NCBI GenBank assembly: GCA_023424865.1
Contig: JAFADM010000304.1
Span: 1 to 21,004 of the forward strand
From: Bacillota bacterium
GTDB taxonomy: Bacteria > Bacillota_A > Clostridia > DSM-8532
Length of the DNA stretch: 21,004 nt
Direction: 5' to 3'
The notes beneath the pieces are model-generated. The model had not been told where the DNA came from. It saw only the letters and a list, made by a program, of their open reading frames with translations, and ran no database searches. Numbering within the stretch: the first letter of the stretch is position 1; each line of letters opens with the position of its first letter. Made by a program: the position numbers and the translations under genes. Of the stretch, positions 14,147-21,004 are shown in pieces.

Positions 14147-14453
14147 AACGTTTTTTGCCTGGCATTGAATTCTTTGCATGAATTCGCTTATAGTGTGATC
14201 TTTTGCTTCCATTTCTATTACTCTTTAAAAAACCGCGGGGGAGTTTTCACCATAATTCCAAATACTTCCTGATAGATGGCAAAGGATGATTTAAAGCAGG
14301 GTTCAAAAGGGGTGAAAGGATGAAGACAGCTTACTCACAATGATAAATGGCGACATGTAAAAAGTATCCGTTTTACCTTTTGGATGCTTCCATTTCCAGG
14401 CTGTTTCTGTTTTACTGTTGAATGGAAGAAATGAGCATGGGCATTTTCACAAT
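14147..14453. other. Non-coding spacer between system 2 promoter and system 3 terminator
   Basis: About 300 bases with no supportable gene. The only well-placed start, ATG 14320 after a GGTGAAAGG-like site, opens a seven-codon frame. A 7-bp stem with a G-T pair (AGTATCC with GGATGCT, around 14361-14387) and two GAATTC sites near 14167 and 14180 are present. A weak plus-strand promoter-like pair (TTGAAT 14165-14170, 18 bases, TATAGT 14189-14194) has no gene to serve. Confidence 0.5.
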
Positions 14454-14504
14454 AAAAGGAACCTCCGTTAATCCTGTAAAACAGGATTAACGGAGGTTCC
14501 TTTT
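14454..14504 (-). terminator. Perfect 23-bp stem terminator of the system 3 operon
   Basis: Arms 14454-14476 and 14482-14504 are fully complementary (23 bp) around a five-base loop. Each arm starts or ends in four A or T bases, so the element ends in TTTT on both strands and should terminate in both directions. It lies 22 bases after the stop codon of the system 3 binding protein. Confidence 0.93.
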
Positions 14505-14526
14505 AAAGGTCTGCTTTCTCTGTGGC

Positions 14527-16083
14527 TTAGTCCTTCATATATTCCGCGACATAGGCATTCCACTGTTCAAGGTATTTGCTGTGAATTTTTTCTATACCTG
14601 CTTCCAGAGCCTTCTGGCGAAACAGCTCCACAGCAGCGTCCACATCGTTTACAATACCCGCTTCAAGAGGAAGAAAATACTGGGTGATTACGGTAGCCAG
14701 CGCAGCCGCCTCACTGGAATATTCCGAATTGTCTTCGGAGAAACCGCCTAAGCGCGGTTCGGAGGGGAGCTTCTCCAGTTCTTTAAGGTACTCGGCTTCA
14801 ATTACAGAATTGGGTGTAGGAAGCTCAAACGCCTTATTGCCCCAGGCCCAGCCAAGGAAGCCGCCAAGTCCGAAGGGCGGATCCTCAGCTACAAGAGGAA
14901 CATACTCCCCCTTTTCACCCACTTCATAATCAACTCCCGCCTCACCCATCTTGCTGAGCTGGCAAAGCTCCTTGTTAAAGTCCAGGAGCTCCAAAGCCAT
15001 AAGTGAACGTTCAGGATGCCTGGAAACAGACGCTATGGCCATGGCGTCCTGGGTGGGGTGAATAAGGGTGATACGCTGGGCGTTATCCACCGACTTAATC
15101 CACTCCACTTTGGCTCCCTGCAAGGTTCCCTCAACTGAGAGCCTGGTGCCTACAAAACGTTGGAGATGCTGATCATTGGCAATGATATAGATTTGGCCGT
15201 TTTGAAACAGAGGCCCTACATCCTGCTGCTGGGAGAGGATGCTCTTGGACCAGTAGCCCCTGTCCGCCCACTCCTTAAACAGCTTGCAGTCCTCAACAAA
15301 CTCCTCGCTGAACCAGTAATTGATAAGCTCCTTATTATTTTCCTTTATATTGTAATACAGGCCGTAATTGCGCCCGCTCCCCGATATCTCAATGTAGGGC
15401 CGCTTCAGGGTACGCACGATATCCACCGGCCCCACTGCCAGGGATGAGGTTGTAAAAGACATGGGAACCACACCCGGGTTTTTTGCGATTATTCCGTCCA
15501 GATATTTCTCAAAATTTTCAATGGTATCCGGCTCAGGAAGTCCATACTCCACCCCAATATCCGCTCTGTAGGCAAAGCCTGTTGTAACGTAGCCCTTTGC
15601 AAGACCGGGCACCGCATAAATGCTGCCGTTCACCCGTGCCGCATCCCAGGTATCCTTGTCAACCATCTCCCAAACCTTAGGCGCATACTGGGGTAAAAGT
15701 TCATCCAGCTCAAGGTAGGCGCCGTTTTTGGCCATCTGCTTGTAATTCAGCCAGTTGGCCGTATAGATGAGATCCACATTCTGTCCGCTGGAAAGAGCAA
15801 GATGGTATTTGTTGGCATAGTCGGTCCAGCCCGTAAAGGTGAAATTAAAACGGCAATTCAGTTCTCTCTCAAAGATTTCATTCATTTTTTCAGCAATGCG
15901 CTGATAATCCCTGGCCGGTTCCCCCACCTGATACATTTCCAGCTCTAAGAATTCCAGCTTTGGGACATCGGCTGCCCCTCCCGTCTCACTGCCCTGAGGG
16001 GCGGCGGACTGCTGTCCCCCGCATCCGGCAAGCATACCGACAAGAAGCGCTCCCGCCAAAATAAGGCTTAATCGTTTTTTCAT
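14527..16083 (-). CDS. Extracellular sugar-binding lipoprotein with DUF3502-type C-terminus (518 aa)
   Basis: Receptor of the system 3 importer. The signal peptide MKKRLSLILAGALLVGMLAGC has a textbook lipobox LAGC with Cys21, followed by a Gly/Ser/Gln/Ala-rich linker. The body begins 'PKLEFLELEMYQVGEPARDYQRIAEKMNEIFERELNCRFNFTF', as in LplA/YtcQ-type receptors with DUF3502. The last 77 residues, starting 'EPRLGGFSEDNSEYSSEAAALATVITQYF', match the DUF3502 tail pattern ('GFSFD...E...V..YY.PL..G...'). ATG 16083 follows AGGAGGAGG. It is the last gene of its operon, just before the strong terminator. The ligand is unknown; no enzyme gene is in the operon to hint at it. Confidence 0.93.
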   Translation of the reverse strand: MKKRLSLILAGALLVGMLAGCGGQQSAAPQGSETGGAADVPKLEFLELEMYQVGEPARDYQRIAEKMNEIFERELNCRFNFTFTGWTDYANKYHLALSSGQNVDLIYTANWLNYKQMAKNGAYLELDELLPQYAPKVWEMVDKDTWDAARVNGSIYAVPGLAKGYVTTGFAYRADIGVEYGLPEPDTIENFEKYLDGIIAKNPGVVPMSFTTSSLAVGPVDIVRTLKRPYIEISGSGRNYGLYYNIKENNKELINYWFSEEFVEDCKLFKEWADRGYWSKSILSQQQDVGPLFQNGQIYIIANDQHLQRFVGTRLSVEGTLQGAKVEWIKSVDNAQRITLIHPTQDAMAIASVSRHPERSLMALELLDFNKELCQLSKMGEAGVDYEVGEKGEYVPLVAEDPPFGLGGFLGWAWGNKAFELPTPNSVIEAEYLKELEKLPSEPRLGGFSEDNSEYSSEAAALATVITQYFLPLEAGIVNDVDAAVELFRQKALEAGIEKIHSKYLEQWNAYVAEYMKD

Positions 16084-16138
16084 GGATCCTCCTCCTTAAT
16101 ATCAATTTTATTTTTATTCGCAACGGAACAGGCCGCAC

Positions 16139-17071
16139 CTATCCCTTTACTGCGCCAATGGTTATACCGGATACAAAATACCTTTGAATAAACGGGTACA
16201 ACAGTAATATCGGGCCCGTGACAATTACCGTCATAGCAAGCTTTAAGGTTTCGTTGGGCAGGTCCATGGGAATATTGGTAACCCCCTTGCTTCTGAGCAT
16301 TTGAGCGGCCTGGGCACCGCTGAGTATTTTATAAAGGTAGTACTGAAGCTCGTAGCGGGTCTGATCCTGAATAAACAGCGAGGAAAAATACCAGCTGCTC
16401 CAGTAGCTCAGGCCTAGAAACAGGCCCACCGTAGCAAGGCCGGGAGTAATAATAGGCATTACAATCAGAAGAAAGGTGGTCATGTGCCCCGCACCGTCAA
16501 TTTTAGCAGACTCCACCACTGCGTCGGGCACCGAATCCGTGATGAAGGTCCGCATCAGAATAATTAGAAAGGGTGACATTAAAAGCGGCAGGCAAATGGC
16601 GATATAGCTGTTCATGAGCTGTAAGGCACGGGTGTAAATGATGTAAAAGGGTACGAGCCCTCCGCCGAAAAGAGTTGTAAAGTAAATAAGAAACGAAACC
16701 TGATTCCGGTAGAGAAAATCCTTGCGGGACAGCACATACCCTGTCATGGCAATGAGCATGAGCCCAAGCCCGGAGCCCGTAAGCGTGTTGACGATGGTTA
16801 CGCCGTAGGCTCTTAAAATGGTCTGGGGATAGGCTAAAACAGACTTGTACGCGGCAAGGGACCATTCCCCGGGGATGAGCCGGTAGCCATACTTTACAAT
16901 GCTTGTTTCGGATGTTAAGGAGCCCGTTATAATAAGGATGAAGGGAAGAACGCAAAACCCGGAGGCAATGAGCAGAACAACAATGGCAATCAGGTTAAAA
17001 ATCCTGGTTTGCGCGCTGATCTTAATCCTTTTGCGGTTACGCTTTACGGCTCTTTCAGTCATTAATTTCAT
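16139..17071 (-). CDS. YtcP-type CUT1 sugar ABC transporter permease (310 aa)
   Basis: Second permease of system 3. It begins with a strongly basic cytosolic stretch (about residues 7-18, KRNRKR), then a membrane helix and 'FILIITGSLTSETSIVKYGYRLIPGEWSLAAYK', the usual family opening. It continues with 'FTTLFGGGLVPFYIIYTRALQLMNSY', the EAA loop 'VVESAKIDGAGHMTTFLLIV' near residues 185-204, and the C-terminus 'YFVSGITIGAVKG'. ATG 17071 follows GTGGGGG. The gap to the upstream permease is 18 bases and to the binding-protein gene 55 bases, so one message is expected. Related in type to the system 1 permease at 3767 but clearly not a recent copy. Confidence 0.95.
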   Translation of the reverse strand: MKLMTERAVKRNRKRIKISAQTRIFNLIAIVVLLIASGFCVLPFILIITGSLTSETSIVKYGYRLIPGEWSLAAYKSVLAYPQTILRAYGVTIVNTLTGSGLGLMLIAMTGYVLSRKDFLYRNQVSFLIYFTTLFGGGLVPFYIIYTRALQLMNSYIAICLPLLMSPFLIILMRTFITDSVPDAVVESAKIDGAGHMTTFLLIVMPIITPGLATVGLFLGLSYWSSWYFSSLFIQDQTRYELQYYLYKILSGAQAAQMLRSKGVTNIPMDLPNETLKLAMTVIVTGPILLLYPFIQRYFVSGITIGAVKG

Positions 17072-17089
17072 AATTAATCCCCCACTTAT

Positions 17090-18046
17090 TTAAAACAAGG
17101 CATACTCGGAATTCAGCTTTTTGACAACGGCGTTGACGGTTATGACAAACACAAGGCCGAACACGGACTGGTACAGGCTCGCCGCGGAGGATAAGCCTAT
17201 GTCGTTGCTCATCATGAGCGTGCGGTACACATAGGTATCAATAATATCCGCAACCGGGAAAAGCCGCCCGTTGTTTCCCACCGTCTGCCAGAACAAATCA
17301 AAATTTCCGAGCATGATACCGCCCACCGCAAACAGCATAAGCATAAAAAAGGTCGGCTTCAGAAGGGGCAGGGTTATGTAGCGGATCTGCTTGAAGGTAC
17401 CGGCGCCGTCAATTTCCGCCGCCTCGTAATATTCGATGCTGATGCCCTTTATAACGGCGATATACACAACCGAACCATACCCCAGGCCCTTCCAAAGGTT
17501 AAACAGCACCAGAATAACCGGCCATGCGTTTACCATTCCGTAAATGTCCACAGGCTTAATGCCCATATTTTTAAGGAGTGTATTTATAACCCCGTATTCA
17601 TAATTGAAAAGGTTATAGGTAAAAGCGCCCAGTATGACCATGGAAACAAAATAGGGCAGAAAGATAAGCGTTTGGGCCGTTTTTTTGAAGTAGCGGCCCC
17701 GCATCTGGGTAATGAGTATGGCCATAAAAATTTGCATGATATTATTAATCAGAATAAAGGCCGCATTATAGAGCAGCGTATTGCGGGTCAGCTCAATAAG
17801 GATGTTTGAATTAAACAGGAACTCAAAGTTCTTCAGTCCGATAAAGGGGCTCCCGAAAATGCCCCCTCTGAAATTAAATTTTGTAAAAGCCAGGTAAATT
17901 CCCGCCATGGGAAGATAGTTATTTATAAGGAAAAACAGGAAGGCCGGAATAAGCATCAGGAACAGCACATAGTTTTTCCTTAATTCCTTTCGAAAGCGTC
18001 CTTTTTTGCTTTGGCTTTCAATACCGGTCCAAGGGGTGGATTTCAA
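17090..18046 (-). CDS. LplB-type CUT1 sugar ABC transporter permease (318 aa)
   Basis: First gene of the system 3 operon. After a basic leader, 'RKNYVLFLMLIPAFLFFLINNYLPMAGIYLAFTKFNFRGG' is the LplB-group opening; the EAA loop 'YYEAAEIDGAGTFKQIRYIT' spans about residues 206-225, and the end reads 'VNAVVKKLNSEYALF'. I use a TTG start at 18046 because an in-frame TGA lies three codons upstream and no ATG precedes the conserved region; the binding site (GGAAAG) is weak and rather far. The true start could be later, since the first 18 residues are not family-conserved. A 13-bp inverted repeat sits 19 bases upstream, and an AraC-type regulator is divergent. Confidence 0.93.
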   Translation of the reverse strand: MKSTPWTGIESQSKKGRFRKELRKNYVLFLMLIPAFLFFLINNYLPMAGIYLAFTKFNFRGGIFGSPFIGLKNFEFLFNSNILIELTRNTLLYNAAFILINNIMQIFMAILITQMRGRYFKKTAQTLIFLPYFVSMVILGAFTYNLFNYEYGVINTLLKNMGIKPVDIYGMVNAWPVILVLFNLWKGLGYGSVVYIAVIKGISIEYYEAAEIDGAGTFKQIRYITLPLLKPTFFMLMLFAVGGIMLGNFDLFWQTVGNNGRLFPVADIIDTYVYRTLMMSNDIGLSSAASLYQSVFGLVFVITVNAVVKKLNSEYALF

Positions 18047-18064
18047 CGCATATCAACTCGCTTT

Positions 18065-18095
18065 CCGTTTTGCTATGCACATCATAGCAAGACGG
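18065..18095. repeat. 13-bp inverted repeat upstream of the system 3 permease
   Basis: CCGTTTTGCTATG (18065-18077) and CATAGCAAGACGG (18083-18095) are complementary except for one position, around the five-base loop CACAT. It lies in the probable leader of the minus-strand operon. There is no T-run in either direction, so it is not a terminator; an operator or a leader hairpin affecting translation from the weak TTG start is possible. Confidence 0.6.
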
Positions 18096-18130
18096 GGCAA
18101 AGCCTGTATATAAGGAATAGGGAAGGGCGC

Positions 18131-18192
18131 TAACATTTCGCCAAATCCGCAAGTAACATTTCAGCAACTCTGTAACGGTTATGCAAATCCGG
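18131..18192. repeat. Direct-repeat cluster in the divergent promoter region of system 3
   Basis: TAACATTTC occurs at 18131-18139 and 18154-18162, starts 23 bases apart (about two helix turns). CAAATCCG occurs at 18142-18149 and 18184-18191. A short palindrome TAACGGTTA lies at 18173-18181. AraC-family proteins often bind such direct repeats, and an AraC regulator gene begins 125 bases to the right. No clear -35 box for the minus-strand operon is seen, as expected of an activated promoter. Confidence 0.45.
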
Positions 18193-18234
18193 CTTTCAAA
18201 GAGGCTTTACAGGCCTAAAGGCTGCTAATAATGC

Positions 18235-18263
18235 TTGAAAAATGCCTTTTCTCTCTATATAAT
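18235..18263 (+). promoter_or_regulatory. Promoter of the system 3 AraC regulator
   Basis: TTGAAA (18235-18240), a 17-base spacer and a perfect TATAAT (18258-18263). Transcription would start near 18270, leaving a leader of about 47 bases. It looks like a constitutive vegetative promoter. Confidence 0.7.
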
Positions 18264-18316
18264 TTTCACAGATACGCCAAGGCTGCAATGTTAACGAAAA
18301 ACCGGGTGGTGTGGCA

Positions 18317-20587
18317 ATGAAAAACAAAGGACAAAACGGTATTTTTCGGCGAATGCTTATTTCCTATCTTCTTTTATCAACTCTTCTCACTGTGGCGCTC
18401 TCCTATGCCATGCACAATGTCTTTGAAAGCGTTTTGATCCGCGAAATACAAAAGCCCGTTCAGAAAAATCTGGCCATGCTCCGCCAGAACGTCTCCCATA
18501 TGGTGGATACGGCTTCCAAGCTGTCCACCCAGCTTTACCTGAACGCCGATTTTTCCTATTACATCTACAGCGGACAAATGGACAGCGACGCCTACCTGCG
18601 CTTAACGGAGCACCTTCGAAGCGTTCACACCGCAATGCCTTACCTGGATTCTGTTTACGTGTACAGCGGGAAAAACGGGGGCTTCTTCCCCTCGGTTTAT
18701 TCCGATGTAAGCAGTAACCCCTACATCCTTTCGGAGGAGCAGTTCCCGGATAAATCCGCCCTGGCTATCATCCGGGATTACAGCAATTATTACTCCTTTT
18801 CCCCCATCTACCGCACCATTGTTTTAAACGACACTAAAACCAAGCCCATGGCCAGAGAAGTGTATTCCATTATTCTTCGAGACGAGGTAGCCAAAAAGGA
18901 AAAGCCGGATTACGCCATAATGGTTAATTTATCCCGAAAATGGCTTGAGAATTTAATCCGTGAAAAGGAGCTGGAAAGCGGCAGCTTTATCCTGAATACA
19001 AAGGGTGACATGGTTTACGGCAGCGAGCTTTCCAGCCGCTTTTACAATACGCTTCCGGAGGAAGAGAAGCTGCGGCTTCTGGCCCCTCCTTCAGATACCG
19101 GCATGACGGCTCTGTACGATGCCGGTGAATATCTGGTAAGCCATACCTCCCCCGATCCCTATGGCTGGATTTATGTGAATTTTCTGTCCCTTAATACCGC
19201 TTACAGTGAAATAAATACCATAAGGACCCGAACCCTTCTTGTATCGGGCCTTCTTTTGCTCATCGGCTTTTTCCTATCCTATTTTTTGGCGGTACGGCAA
19301 TACCGGCCCATTCACAGCATCCTTGCAAAGCTTCGCCTTTACGAGCAGGATGCTTTAAGCGACAAACGCCTTAAAAACCAGCTTTTCATGAGGAGCTTAC
19401 TGGAAGAAGGCGCTTTAACCTCGGAAAAAGCCAATGAAGAGCTCCGCAACCGGGGCATTCCCTACCGTTTCGACTGTACCTTTTTCCCCGTTCTAGTCCG
19501 GGTGGATAAGTACCGGGAGTTTTGCCGTGAATTCTCGCCTCAGGACAGAAGCCTTTTTAAGTACGCAGTAGGAAACATCATGGAGGAGCTGTGCGGGGAG
19601 CTCTTTTCGGGTATCGCGGTGGATATGGAGGACGATCTTCTTGCCCTCATTTTAAACGCCGGGTCAAAAGAAGATTACGACAGGAAAGCGCCGGAGCTGG
19701 AAGCCGTTCTGCGCCGGGTACAGGCCAGCGTCAGCCAGCATCTTGATCTCTCCGTTTCCTGTGTGGCAGGTTTATGCTGTGAGGATCTAAGGCAGCTTCC
19801 TTATACCCTCCGGCTTGCCTTTGAGCATTCCTTTCACAGGCTTTTCTTCGGAAGGCAATGTGTTCTTTTCTCCAAAACCATACGCAACTATTCCCGGGAT
19901 TCCTCGGAGCTTCGGCAGCAGTACCCCGCCCAGAAAGAAAAGCTTTTTCTGGAGGCCTTGCGCCAGGGCAATGCAGAGGAAGCCCAAAAGCATTACAACG
20001 AAATCATCACCGCACTTTCCACCATGCCCAGGGCCGTCATCAAAATGGAATTTTTAAGACTGGTTTCAAAGATTAATGAAACGGTAGACATCATTCTGTC
20101 GGCAAACGGCACCCTTCGCGACGAAATCCATCATGTACTTATAGACCTTGACGAATACGAGCTTATTGAGGAAGTGAATCATGCCATCGCCCAATCCCTT
20201 CAAAACATCGCCGGTGCGGTGAACAACCGGCGTGGGGTAAGGCACGAGCATTTGTCCGAAAGGGTGATGTCTTTCGTAAGGAAGCATTTGGAGGATCCCA
20301 ATTTGTCGGTTGAGCTGGTAGCATCCCACCTGAACCTTTCCTCCTACTACGCCGGAAAGCTTTTTAAGGCGGAAACCGGCCAATCCATTCAGGAACATAT
20401 CAGCGAGGCGCGAATGTCGGAGGCTGAACAGCTTTTGCTTAAGGGGTGCTTCTCTGTATCCGATATTGCTCAAAGAATCGGGTTTACAAATACGGTATCC
20501 TTTCACCGGGCCTTTAAAAAGAAAACAGGCATGACACCCAAGGAATATGAAAGAAGTAAAAAGGAAACCGCTGAAAAGACGCTCTAG
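18317..20587 (+). CDS. Membrane-anchored AraC/XylS-family regulator (756 aa)
   Basis: A second one-component regulator with the same plan as the one at 216-2516. Membrane segment about residues 13-32; extracellular Cache-like region about 33-304 ('VQKNLAMLRQNVSHMVDTASKLSTQLYLNADFSYYIY' is typical of its start); second membrane segment about 305-325, then 'RQYRPIHSILAKL'; and a C-terminal AraC domain (about 648-756) with two helix-turn-helix units and the signature ending 'VSFHRAFKKKTGMTPKEYERSK'. I prefer ATG 18317 to GTG 18311 because GGGTGG (18304-18309) is spaced correctly only for the ATG. Divergent from the system 3 importer, its probable target. The signal is unknown. Confidence 0.92.
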   Translation: MKNKGQNGIFRRMLISYLLLSTLLTVALSYAMHNVFESVLIREIQKPVQKNLAMLRQNVSHMVDTASKLSTQLYLNADFSYYIYSGQMDSDAYLRLTEHLRSVHTAMPYLDSVYVYSGKNGGFFPSVYSDVSSNPYILSEEQFPDKSALAIIRDYSNYYSFSPIYRTIVLNDTKTKPMAREVYSIILRDEVAKKEKPDYAIMVNLSRKWLENLIREKELESGSFILNTKGDMVYGSELSSRFYNTLPEEEKLRLLAPPSDTGMTALYDAGEYLVSHTSPDPYGWIYVNFLSLNTAYSEINTIRTRTLLVSGLLLLIGFFLSYFLAVRQYRPIHSILAKLRLYEQDALSDKRLKNQLFMRSLLEEGALTSEKANEELRNRGIPYRFDCTFFPVLVRVDKYREFCREFSPQDRSLFKYAVGNIMEELCGELFSGIAVDMEDDLLALILNAGSKEDYDRKAPELEAVLRRVQASVSQHLDLSVSCVAGLCCEDLRQLPYTLRLAFEHSFHRLFFGRQCVLFSKTIRNYSRDSSELRQQYPAQKEKLFLEALRQGNAEEAQKHYNEIITALSTMPRAVIKMEFLRLVSKINETVDIILSANGTLRDEIHHVLIDLDEYELIEEVNHAIAQSLQNIAGAVNNRRGVRHEHLSERVMSFVRKHLEDPNLSVELVASHLNLSSYYAGKLFKAETGQSIQEHISEARMSEAEQLLLKGCFSVSDIAQRIGFTNTVSFHRAFKKKTGMTPKEYERSKKETAEKTL

Positions 20588-20623
20588 GCTTCTCATGACA
20601 GCCGGAGCACAGTCAAACTTGAC

Positions 20624-20652
20624 TGGACAAAGCCGGCATCAGCCATTATACT
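20624..20652 (+). promoter_or_regulatory. Candidate promoter of the glycoside hydrolase gene
   Basis: TGGACA (20624-20629), 17 bases, TATACT (20647-20652), each box one base off consensus. It lies in the 212-base gap after the AraC gene. A transcript from it would carry a leader of about 140 bases containing a 7-bp GGCTTGC/GCAAGCC pairing and then the terminator-like hairpin at 20743-20775. Confidence 0.5.
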
Positions 20653-20742
20653 TCTTAATAGAAACAAGGCTTGCCCACGCTTGGATCGATTCCGATGCAG
20701 AAGGTGCAAGCCGGATAAAATACGCAGCATACGGTCACACTT

Positions 20743-20775
20743 AAAGAATCCCGCTCCATAAGGGTGGGATTCTTT
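20743..20775 (+). terminator. Terminator-like hairpin between AraC gene and hydrolase gene
   Basis: AAAGAATCCC (20743-20752) pairs perfectly with GGGATTCTTT (20766-20775) around a 13-base loop; the T-rich end is part of the stem. It would end the regulator message. Its stem ends about ten bases before the hydrolase ribosome binding site, leaving no room for a promoter after it, so any hydrolase transcript must read through it. Confidence 0.7.
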
Positions 20776-20799
20776 CGTGCAATTTAAGGAGGAGCTTAA

Positions 20800-21004
20800 A
20801 TGGAACGCTATCTTCCCCTTCTAAAGGATTACATTCTGAAAAATTGCGGTCAGATGACCCGTGAACCCTCCGGAATTCTTAAATTCCCCTATACGGTGCC
20901 AAGCAGCCCCGAGTCCCCCTATTATTCCATGACCCTGTGGGATTGGGATTCGTGGTTTATAAGCGTGGTGCTGGGACAAGTGGAGGCGGACACCGGCGAG
21001 CATG
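20800..21004 (+). CDS. Glycoside hydrolase with alpha/alpha-barrel fold (GH63/MGH1-like), N-terminus only
   Basis: The first 68 codons of a longer gene that runs off the window. ATG 20800 follows AAGGAGGAG at good spacing. The protein starts MERYLPLLKDYILKNC without a signal peptide, so it appears cytosolic. 'FPYTVPSS' followed by 'YYSMTLWDWDSWFISVVLGQ' resembles the first helix and substrate-facing aromatic/acidic patch of six-hairpin glycosidases such as GH63, mannosylglycerate-hydrolase-like (MGH1) or trehalase-type enzymes. The catalytic residues lie beyond the edge, so family and substrate stay uncertain. It follows the AraC regulator and may process the sugar imported by system 3. Confidence 0.55.
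   Translation, partial: MERYLPLLKDYILKNCGQMTREPSGILKFPYTVPSSPESPYYSMTLWDWDSWFISVVLGQVEADTGEH

Noticed and set aside
14165..14194. Plus-strand promoter-like pair TTGAAT/TATAGT
   Set aside because: No gene follows on that strand before the terminator at 14454; likely chance in AT-rich sequence.
14320..14343. Seven-codon frame (MKTAYSQ) after a GGTGAAAGG-like site
   Set aside because: Too short to support, with no gene downstream on that strand for it to act as a leader peptide.
20761..20768. AGGGTGG resembling the start of the T-box antiterminator motif before the hydrolase gene
   Set aside because: Only the first bases match; the rest of the motif and the upstream specifier and stem I features are not recognisable, and a hydrolase is an unlikely T-box target.

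Overview
The window is a carbohydrate-uptake island from a Gram-positive bacterium of the Bacillota, plausibly a Paenibacillus-like Bacilli or a plant-fibre-degrading Clostridia. Reasons: strong AGGAGG-type ribosome binding sites, TTG starts, lipoprotein sugar-binding proteins, CUT1 permease pairs of the LplB/YtcP kind, and large membrane-anchored AraC-type regulators. There are no RNA genes, insertion sequences, phage genes or CRISPR arrays. The species cannot be named from the sequence.

System 1 (1-9112). After the last 55 codons of a LacI-family regulator comes a 766-residue membrane AraC regulator on the minus strand. Divergent from it is a plus-strand operon of an LplB-type permease, a YtcP/LplC-type permease, a sugar-binding lipoprotein and an 851-residue cytosolic protein of the PcRGLX/YetA exo-rhamnogalacturonan lyase family. 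Together these resemble the Bacillus subtilis lplABC/yetA genes plus an RhgR(YesS)-like regulator, so the likely substrate is rhamnogalacturonan-I oligosaccharides.

System 2 (9158-14105, minus strand). The operon reads gtfA (sucrose phosphorylase), a binding lipoprotein, a MalF-type permease and a MalG-type permease. A near-consensus promoter has a LacI-family-like operator over its -35 box. The gene set matches the streptococcal msmEFG-gtfA logic: import sucrose or a related glucoside and phosphorolyse it to glucose-1-phosphate and fructose. Hairpins flank the binding-protein gene on both sides.

System 3 (14454-21004). A minus-strand operon of LplB permease, YtcP permease and a DUF3502-type binding lipoprotein ends at a perfect 23-bp terminator. 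Divergent from it are a second membrane AraC regulator (756 aa) and then the start of an alpha/alpha-barrel glycoside hydrolase cut by the window edge. The hydrolase gene has a candidate promoter followed by a terminator-like hairpin just ahead of its ribosome binding site. The substrate is unknown.

None of the three importers has an ATPase gene in the window; as usual for CUT1 systems in this phylum, a shared MsmX-type ATPase elsewhere probably drives them. The gene families are all known. The less ordinary material is regulatory: a hairpin whose loop can pair with a downstream Shine-Dalgarno sequence, an attenuator-like leader, and repeat/palindrome clusters between divergent operons.
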